A DNA stretch of 64,000 nucleotides. Source: Winogradskyella psychrotolerans. Lineage in GTDB: Bacteria; Bacteroidota; Bacteroidia; Flavobacteriales; Flavobacteriaceae. The stretch's first letter is position 1; the number at the start of each line of letters is the position of its first letter. Shown one piece after another: positions 58,002 to 64,000 of the stretch. The notes under the pieces are model-generated. The model ran no database searches, was not told the DNA's origin, and was given only the letters and a program-made list of their open reading frames with translations. The translations under genes were made by a program, and so were the position numbers. The DNA lies in assembly GCF_018860545.1 (NCBI RefSeq), contig NZ_JAHKPN010000052.1, positions 231,778-295,777 of the forward strand. The letters run 5' to 3'.

Positions 58002-60349
58002 TCTTGCTTAGTTCTTAAGATTTCAAGCTTAGCAAAACGTAAGAGTAAGTTTTTAGTATCACCATTCTGAAATTTTATTTCAGCTTTAGCATCAGCCCCA
58101 GAACCTTCTAATTTAATCACTTGTCCACGACCAAAACGTTGATGGTTTACAGTATTACCTACAGTAAGTTTAGAGTCGACAATATTAGAAGCATCAGTAG
58201 ATTGCACTTGTTTTACGCGTTTCAATTTTTTTGGCGTGCTAATAATAAATTTCTCAGGTTTCTTCGTGGTCTTCATAGATTCTTTTTTCTGAAGTTTTGC
58301 TGTTTTCGGTTTAGCGAACCTCACTCTATTAGGTTCAACATCTCCAAATATAGACGAATCTAACATTGGATTATGGCGTTCTTTTAAAGGTGTAACGATG
58401 TTAATAAACTCATCATCAATTTCTTCAATAAAACGACTTGGTTCGGCATCTATCAACTTTCCCCAACGGTAACGCGATAGTGTATAGGTTAAATAGGCTT
58501 GCTTTTCTGCTCGTGTCAAAGCTACGTAAAATAATCGACGTTCTTCTTCAAGTTCACTTCGGGTATTCATACTCATAGCACTCGGAAACAAATCTTCCTC
58601 CATACCTACAATAAAGACATGTCCAAATTCTAAGCCTTTTGCCATGTGAATACTCATTAAAGCTACATGATCTGGATCACCTTTATCACCATCTAAATCT
58701 GTTGCTAAAGCCACATCTTCTAAAAATTCTGCTAAAGAATCGCCAGCATCTGCCAACTCAATTTGTCCTTCAACAAAATCCTTAATACCATTAAGTAACT
58801 CTTGAACGTTGTCTAATTTAGTTACTCCTTCCGGCGTTCCGTCTTTTCCAAGCTCTCTAATTAAGCCACTCGTTTTAGAAACATGTTCAGATAAATCAAA
58901 TGCATTGGCTGTCTGATTCATTACTTTGTAACTCTCAATAAGCATTACAAAATCACGAAGCTTATTCTTAGTTCCGTTATTAATATTTATAGAAACGGAA
59001 TCAATATCTTTTATGACGTCATAAATCGTTTTTCCTGTTGCATTTGCAGCCACTACTAACCTATCGACCGTCGTTTGGCCAATACCTCTTGCCGGATAAT
59101 TTATGATTCGTTTTAAAGCCTCTTCATCTGCAGAATTGAGAATTAAACGCAAATAAGCGGTAACATCTTTAATTTCTTTCCTTTGGTAAAATGACAAACC
59201 TCCATAAATTCGGTACGGAATATCTCGTTTTCTTAAAGCATCTTCAATCGCTCTAGATTGCGCATTTGTACGATACAAAACCGCAAAATCACTATTATTT
59301 AACTGGTTGTTCATTTTGGTTTCCCAAATCGTACTCGCCACATAACGTCCTTCGTCTGCATCTGTCATGGCGCGATGCACAATTACTTTTTCCCCTTCAA
59401 CATTAGCAGTCCAAACTATTTTATCAATCTTGGTTTTATTATGTTCAATAACAGAGTTTGCCGCACCAACAATGTTTTTAGTTGAACGATAATTCTGTTC
59501 TAATCGAAACATCTTAACATCGTCGTAATCTTTTTGGAAATTCAGAATGTTATTAATATTAGCTCCACGGAATGCATATATACTTTGCGCATCATCACCT
59601 ACAACACAAATATTTTGAAAACGATCTGCTAATGCTCGCACAATTAAATATTGAGAGTGATTGGTATCCTGGTACTCATCTACTAATATATAACGAAATT
59701 TATCCTGATACTGTGCTAAGACATTTGGAAAACGGGTTAATAACTCATTGGTTCTCAATAATAAATCATCAAAATCCATTGCTCCAGCTTTAAAACAACG
59801 ATCTACATATTCTTTATAGATTTCCCCCATCTTAGGTCGCCTTGCCATAGCATCAGCCTCCATCAATTCTGGGTTTTTAAAATAGGCCTTTACAGTTACA
59901 AGACTATTTTTATATGAAGATATACGGCTATAAACCTGCTTGGTTTTATAAACGTCCTTATCGAGACCCATTTCTCGAATAATAGCACCCATTAATTTTT
60001 GAGAATCTTGAGTATCGTAAATTGTAAAATTGCTTGGATAACCTAAATGATGGCCTTCAAAACGTAAAATCTTAGCAAAAACGGAGTGAAATGTTCCCAT
60101 CCAAAGGTTTTTTGCTTCATCACCAACAATATCAGCGATTCTACCTTTCATCTCTTTGGCTGCTTTATTTGTAAAGGTTAAGGCTAAAATATTGAACGAA
60201 TCAATCCCTTTGCTCATTAAATATGCTATACGATAGGTAAGCACACGAGTCTTTCCTGAACCTGCACCAGCAATGATAATCATTGGTCCATTGATCTGAA
60301 TTGTAGGTTCTAATTGTGCGTCATTAAGTTGACTGAGATACTTTTCCAA
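57998..60349 (-). CDS. UvrD/PcrA-type ATP-dependent DNA helicase
   Basis: A 783-residue superfamily 1A helicase. Motif I 'GAGSGKTRVLTYRIAYL', Ia 'LALTFTNKAAKEMKGRI', II 'LVDEYQDTN', III 'VVGDDAQSIYAFRGA', IV 'LEQNYRSTKNI', V 'MSIHMAKGLEFGHVFIVGMEEDLFP', VI 'EEERRLFYVALTRAEKQAYLTYTLSR'. The C-terminal 100 residues include the 'VGNTVNHQRFGRGQVIKLEGSG' Tudor-like domain of PcrA that binds RNA polymerase. It unwinds DNA in repair and replication restart. The start is TTG at 60349, which matches the family N-terminus. Confidence 0.95.
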   Translation of the reverse strand: MEKYLSQLNDAQLEPTIQINGPMIIIAGAGSGKTRVLTYRIAYLMSKGIDSFNILALTFTNKAAKEMKGRIADIVGDEAKNLWMGTFHSVFAKILRFEGHHLGYPSNFTIYDTQDSQKLMGAIIREMGLDKDVYKTKQVYSRISSYKNSLVTVKAYFKNPELMEADAMARRPKMGEIYKEYVDRCFKAGAMDFDDLLLRTNELLTRFPNVLAQYQDKFRYILVDEYQDTNHSQYLIVRALADRFQNICVVGDDAQSIYAFRGANINNILNFQKDYDDVKMFRLEQNYRSTKNIVGAANSVIEHNKTKIDKIVWTANVEGEKVIVHRAMTDADEGRYVASTIWETKMNNQLNNSDFAVLYRTNAQSRAIEDALRKRDIPYRIYGGLSFYQRKEIKDVTAYLRLILNSADEEALKRIINYPARGIGQTTVDRLVVAANATGKTIYDVIKDIDSVSININNGTKNKLRDFVMLIESYKVMNQTANAFDLSEHVSKTSGLIRELGKDGTPEGVTKLDNVQELLNGIKDFVEGQIELADAGDSLAEFLEDVALATDLDGDKGDPDHVALMSIHMAKGLEFGHVFIVGMEEDLFPSAMSMNTRSELEEERRLFYVALTRAEKQAYLTYTLSRYRWGKLIDAEPSRFIEEIDDEFINIVTPLKERHNPMLDSSIFGDVEPNRVRFAKPKTAKLQKKESMKTTKKPEKFIISTPKKLKRVKQVQSTDASNIVDSKLTVGNTVNHQRFGRGQVIKLEGSGADAKAEIKFQNGDTKNLLLRFAKLEILRTKQD

Positions 60350-60482
60350 GCTAAAAATTTTTGAAGGAGTAAAATTAAGGATACTACTATACTTTTCCGC
60401 ATAGAAACGCTATAAATTATAAACAAACTATTCAGAATGGTAGTTGTTTAAATTTCAATATATTAGTGAAAATCTTTTTAAC

Positions 60483-61754
60483 ATGAAACAATTAGCCATT
60501 CTACTCACATTAATATCTCTATTTTCGAACTCTCAAAATTCGATTGAAAACGACATCATTGCTATTGAAGACCAAATGATAGCATGGAGACATCATTTTC
60601 ATCAAAATCCGGAACTATCGAATCGTGAATTTAAAACAGCGGAAAAAATAGCGGAACATTTAAAATCTTTAGGATTAGACGTAGAAACTGGTATTGCCAA
60701 AACTGGAGTTGTTGCCTTGTTGAAAGGTGATCACCCTGGAAAAGTGATTGCCTTGCGAGCAGATATAGATGCCCTTCCGGTTACAGAACGGAACGATTTA
60801 CCCTTTAAATCTGAAGTAACAACGACATTCCTAAATACTGAAACTGGAGTGATGCATGCCTGTGGACACGACACGCATATTTCAATTTTAATGGCTACCG
60901 CTGAAGTGTTATCTAAACACAAAGACAAAATAAAAGGGACGATAAAATTTATTTTTCAACCTGCAGAAGAAGGTCCGCCTCCAGGAGAAGAAGGTGGTGC
61001 TAAATTGATGATTAAGGAAGGGGTTTTAGAACATCCAAAAGTTGATGCTATATTCGGACTTCATATCAATTCTGAAACTCCGGTTGGCACAATTAAATAT
61101 AAAACAGGCGGGATTATGGCTGGTGTAGAACGCTTTGTTATCGATGTCAAAGGAAAACAAACGCATGGCTCTCAACCATGGTCTGGTGTAGATCCTATCT
61201 TAATTTCTGCAAAAATAATTGACGGTCTTCAAACTATAATAAGTCGTGAGTCAAATTTAACCAATGAAGCCGCTGTAATCACTGTAGGAAAAATTACATC
61301 AGGAACGCGTTTTAATATTATTCCTGAAACGGCACAAATGATTGGAACGGTGAGAACTCTAGATACAGATATGCGTGCTCACATTGAAAAACGCATGACC
61401 GAAATGGTTACAACTATTGCAAAAGCTTACGGTGGCGAGGCGACCATAACGTTCCAAAATTTTACATCTATTACTTATAATGATCCGGATTTAACGGCTC
61501 AAATATTACCGTCGTTACAGGCAGCAGCTGGAGAGGCTAATGTTTCTATAATGAAAGCCACAACGGGAGGTGAAGACTTTTCATATTTTCAGGAAGTTGT
61601 GCCTGGCGTCTATTTTTTCTTAGGAGGCATGACACCTGGCACTACAGCATCTTTCCCACATCATACACCCGATTTTAAAATTGATGACAGTAGCATGATA
61701 CTCGGAGTTAAAGCGTTTACCCAATTGACATTAGATTATTTAAATAGTCATTAA
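60483..61754 (+). CDS. Exported M20-family amidohydrolase
   Basis: A 423-residue exported hydrolase. From the ATG at 60483 a signal peptide is seen (1-18, SLFSNSQ end); an in-frame TTG 39 bases upstream is rejected. It is an M20D amidohydrolase (hippurate/IAA-amino-acid hydrolase type): 'MIAWRHHFHQNPELSNREFKTA', zinc ligands in 'MHACGHDTHISIL', catalytic 'QPAEEGPPPGEEGGA', dimerisation 'THGSQPWSGVDPI', and 'TGGEDFSYFQEVVPGVYFFLG'. It probably deacylates N-acyl amino acids or peptides in the periplasm. Its stop overlaps the convergent AsmA-like gene by the shared TTAA. Confidence 0.93.
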   Translation: MKQLAILLTLISLFSNSQNSIENDIIAIEDQMIAWRHHFHQNPELSNREFKTAEKIAEHLKSLGLDVETGIAKTGVVALLKGDHPGKVIALRADIDALPVTERNDLPFKSEVTTTFLNTETGVMHACGHDTHISILMATAEVLSKHKDKIKGTIKFIFQPAEEGPPPGEEGGAKLMIKEGVLEHPKVDAIFGLHINSETPVGTIKYKTGGIMAGVERFVIDVKGKQTHGSQPWSGVDPILISAKIIDGLQTIISRESNLTNEAAVITVGKITSGTRFNIIPETAQMIGTVRTLDTDMRAHIEKRMTEMVTTIAKAYGGEATITFQNFTSITYNDPDLTAQILPSLQAAAGEANVSIMKATTGGEDFSYFQEVVPGVYFFLGGMTPGTTASFPHHTPDFKIDDSSMILGVKAFTQLTLDYLNSH

Positions 61755-63322
61755 TCGTCGGGCTTTTCACCATCACCAGCCATGGCAGAAAGTAAACCTG
61801 CTTTAATATTTAACCATATAAAATTAAATACAGATTTGTTGGTCTCACGTTCAACCTGTTCTGACTGACCATAGCGGAAATTATTTTTGTCATCCTCACT
61901 ATCTTTTGAAACAAACAAATTGACTAAACTCGATAAAAATTTATTTTTTTCTTTTCCATTTTTTTTCAAAATTGAAACTTTAAAGTCATCATATTTCATT
62001 TTGATGTCAATACGAGAAGTGTTTGGCGTACCACTAATTGTAAAATAGGTTTGTTTTAATTCCCCATTTAAATCGACCTGAAGGTTAGGTTGTGTAAACT
62101 GATCCATTTGAGTCGCATTAAACAATCCTAAATCTGCTTTAAATGTAAATTGATCTGTAGTATCGGCAACCTTAAAATTCCAGTCTACAATTAAAGGAGA
62201 ATCTTCCATAAACGTAGACCGTATCTGAATAACGGTATCATCGTTACCAAACGTATTTCCTAATTTAGAAAACGTTGCATTTAAATCGTTAAAATCTAAA
62301 CGACCAGCTTGCTTATCTGCATTTACTTTTTCCAAATATGAAATACTACCATCTGTAATCTCAACCAAATTGATTCCTAGATTAAAACCTAAATCTCTAA
62401 GAGAGGTACCATATAACGGTTTATAAGTTAAATCGTCTGTCACCAATTTGTCTCGGTAAATTTCCGCATAAGGCGCACTTAATTTTATTTTACTTGATTT
62501 AAAATAGAATTTTTCATCAGTATCAAACCCAAAATCCATATCTGAAATTTTCATCTCTTCTATCTCCATATTAAAATGATCACGTTCTTTTTTGAGAAGT
62601 GTAGAATATTTAGCCTTGGAGTATTTAGTTTTTAGTTTGAAGCCTTTGAACCTAGCACTACTATTAGTGACATGAATTGAATTTGCCATAAGGTTATCAA
62701 ATTCATTTGTGGCCCACATTAAATCTTTGGCACTTAAATCAAAATCAGTATATGTAATTTTCTTATTTATTTTTGATGCTTTTGGGTTAATTTGAAAATC
62801 TAATACTTCAAAATTAAGATTAGGAATACTTAAAATTATAGAATCACTTTCATAATTCGTTATTAATACATCGGCCTTAGTAATTGCGATTTTGTCGGCA
62901 TGAATTATTTGTTTGACTTTATCTAGAAAGCTGCTTTGGTAATCCTTATTCTTCACGATTGAGTTATGTTTATATTTTGCTACTAACTCATCGATTACTA
63001 GGGATTCTATTGCTATTTTATCATTAAAAAGCAAATTCCAATACCCAACATCATTGATTTCTATCGATTTAAGTTTTGCGTCTAAAATCGTTTTGTTGGT
63101 TGTTTCACCTTTAACTATAACCTCGGGAGAAAAGATTGCTAGACTACCACTCCATATCGAAGCTTCTACTGCAGTGAATTGAGCATTGACTGATTTAGGT
63201 AAATCATCAACAGCACTAATTATTTTACGCTCAATAACTGTATTGGCAATAAATGTGAAGACAACTAAGGAGGTGCAAATAATAGCCGCAATTATTCCGA
63301 TTTTTTTATATTTTGGATTCAT
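61751..63322 (-). CDS. AsmA/DUF748-like membrane-anchored protein
   Basis: A 523-residue protein with an N-terminal membrane anchor (about 8-28) followed by a long beta-rich periplasmic part. 'AKLKSIEINDVGYWNLLFNDKIAIESLVIDE', 'SIKIKMKYDDFKVSILKK'-like strands and the repeated 'V..S.I' pattern are like AsmA/DUF748 proteins, which bridge or traffic lipids in the envelope. It lacks clear enzymatic motifs. It is convergent with the amidohydrolase gene (4-base overlap) and divergent from the small anchored protein at 63449. The AsmA assignment is by overall character and is moderate. Confidence 0.65.
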   Translation of the reverse strand: MNPKYKKIGIIAAIICTSLVVFTFIANTVIERKIISAVDDLPKSVNAQFTAVEASIWSGSLAIFSPEVIVKGETTNKTILDAKLKSIEINDVGYWNLLFNDKIAIESLVIDELVAKYKHNSIVKNKDYQSSFLDKVKQIIHADKIAITKADVLITNYESDSIILSIPNLNFEVLDFQINPKASKINKKITYTDFDLSAKDLMWATNEFDNLMANSIHVTNSSARFKGFKLKTKYSKAKYSTLLKKERDHFNMEIEEMKISDMDFGFDTDEKFYFKSSKIKLSAPYAEIYRDKLVTDDLTYKPLYGTSLRDLGFNLGINLVEITDGSISYLEKVNADKQAGRLDFNDLNATFSKLGNTFGNDDTVIQIRSTFMEDSPLIVDWNFKVADTTDQFTFKADLGLFNATQMDQFTQPNLQVDLNGELKQTYFTISGTPNTSRIDIKMKYDDFKVSILKKNGKEKNKFLSSLVNLFVSKDSEDDKNNFRYGQSEQVERETNKSVFNFIWLNIKAGLLSAMAGDGEKPDD

Positions 63323-63448
63323 TTTTTTTAGTGATAAAATTTCAAAATGTTCAAATTAAATTAACTTTACAGTTTCATGATAGAATTTACTTAAACCGTA
63401 TTAAGTATATTAACGATTTCATAATTAATCTTAACTCATAAAATTCTA

Positions 63449-63970
63449 ATGGATATTGACAACATTATCGAATTACTTTTTAACATTGCTCCTGCAGCTA
63501 TTGTAGGTTTAGTGGCCTACTATTTTTTTAAACAACATATAGAGAATGAAAATAGTAGAAGACGCTTTTTAATGCAGAAGGATTTGCAAAAAGAAAGTTT
63601 TCCATTACGCTTACAAGCCTATGAACGCATGTCACTTTTCTTAGAGCGCATTGCACCTTCTAAACTTCTTACACGAGTGAATCCAACATCTTCAAATAAA
63701 GAGGATTACGAAAGTCTACTTATTGCTACAATAGAGCAGGAATTTGAACATAATTTATCTCAACAAATCTACGTGAGTGATCAATGTTGGTCTATAACAC
63801 AAGCGGCTAAAAATGCAACTATTCAGTTGATTAGAAAAGCAACTTTACAAGAACAAACCGATACAGCTAGTAAACTTCGTGAAGTTGTTTTAACCGATCT
63901 TATGGACAAACCTGCACCTAGTAATGCAGCTCTTGCTTTTATTAAACAAGAAGTTGGTGAGATGTGGTAG
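63449..63970 (+). CDS. Small membrane-anchored protein, unknown
   Basis: A 173-residue protein with one N-terminal membrane helix (about 12-28, 'IAPAAIVGLVAYYFFKQHI') and a helical cytosolic domain. 'FPLRLQAYERMSLFLERIAPSKLLTRVNP' and 'IEQEFEHNLSQQIYVSDQCWSITQAAKNATIQLIRKA' look conserved and like a flavobacterial family annotated only by a DUF number; I cannot name it with certainty. It is divergent from the AsmA-like gene, with a 126-base AT-rich gap that has no exact -7 element. Function unknown. Confidence 0.6.
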   Translation: MDIDNIIELLFNIAPAAIVGLVAYYFFKQHIENENSRRRFLMQKDLQKESFPLRLQAYERMSLFLERIAPSKLLTRVNPTSSNKEDYESLLIATIEQEFEHNLSQQIYVSDQCWSITQAAKNATIQLIRKATLQEQTDTASKLREVVLTDLMDKPAPSNAALAFIKQEVGEMW

Positions 63971-63981
63971 TTAGATTGTTC

Positions 63982-64000
63982 GATTGATAGATTGATAGAT
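63982..64000. repeat. Short GATTGATA tandem repeat at window end
   Basis: GATTGATA occurs twice in full, followed by GAT at the window edge, so the array may run on. It lies just after the membrane-anchored protein gene. Confidence 0.6.

Noticed and set aside
1..64000. tRNA or rRNA genes, CRISPR arrays, insertion sequences, prophage
   Set aside because: I found no cloverleaf-type GGTTCGAxTCC segment outside coding regions, no evenly spaced direct repeats, no transposase or integrase motif, and no phage structural gene.

Overview
The window is a 64 kb piece of chromosome from a marine-type Flavobacteriia (Bacteroidota, Flavobacteriaceae level). The clues are strong AT richness, TAnnTTTG-type -7 promoter elements without Shine-Dalgarno sites, a type IX secretion C-terminal sorting domain protein, and lineage-typical families: the long NusB, PUR/DUF3276, DUF4294, DUF6607, the PepSY-flavodoxin reductase, and an ABC permease fused to an M1 peptidase. 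I see about 60 protein genes, no tRNA or rRNA, no CRISPR array, no insertion sequence and no recombinase. No gap between genes exceeds about 220 bases.

Layout. 1-7 kb: end of thrC, a DUF4328 membrane protein, a GIY-YIG-like protein, two thioredoxin-fold lipoproteins, an AraC regulator, an NmrA-like reductase, then guaB. 7-16 kb: an iron/heme island. A heme-type TonB receptor and a HmuY-like lipoprotein are divergent from a tight five-gene operon (DUF6607, exported ankyrin protein, DUF2271, PepSY-flavodoxin reductase, DUF6686-like). A Fur-like palindrome lies between the two promoters. 16-32 kb: housekeeping genes, including HMG-CoA lyase, pyrD, pepT, yajC, nusB, leucine/glutamate-type dehydrogenase, an ABC exporter and an M14 peptidase. 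32.1-35.5 kb: accessory genes (WG-repeat protein, PsbP-like protein, NUMOD4/HNH protein, lipoprotein) separated by two long palindromic repeats. 35.6-64 kb: lipoate ligase, TPR protein, hemolysin III, ABC/M1 fusion system, M42 peptidase, Nudix, PrsW, a three-gene biotin-dependent acyl-CoA carboxylase, MFS pump, T9SS cargo protein, YrdC-family protein, PcrA/UvrD helicase, M20 hydrolase and an AsmA-like protein.

Main points of interest. (1) At 32.1-34.4 kb, two consecutive genes are each bounded by a 10-bp inverted pair of the form GTTGTnnnnA ... TnnnnACAAC. The variable bases differ between the two genes but match within each gene. This is the relation expected between a cassette start and the outer core site of its own attC in integron cassettes. 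The two inter-gene repeats are homologous, palindromic, and carry differing but self-complementary central hairpins. I infer an integron-like cassette array without a local integrase. (2) The heme island encodes a plausible trans-membrane electron path: NAD(P)H, cytosolic flavodoxin/FAD domain, membrane His (heme-ligand) helices, then a periplasmic DUF2271 protein carrying a DxxTGAT motif like the ApbE flavinylation site.

All function calls come from reading motifs and family resemblance. No search, fold or alignment program was run.
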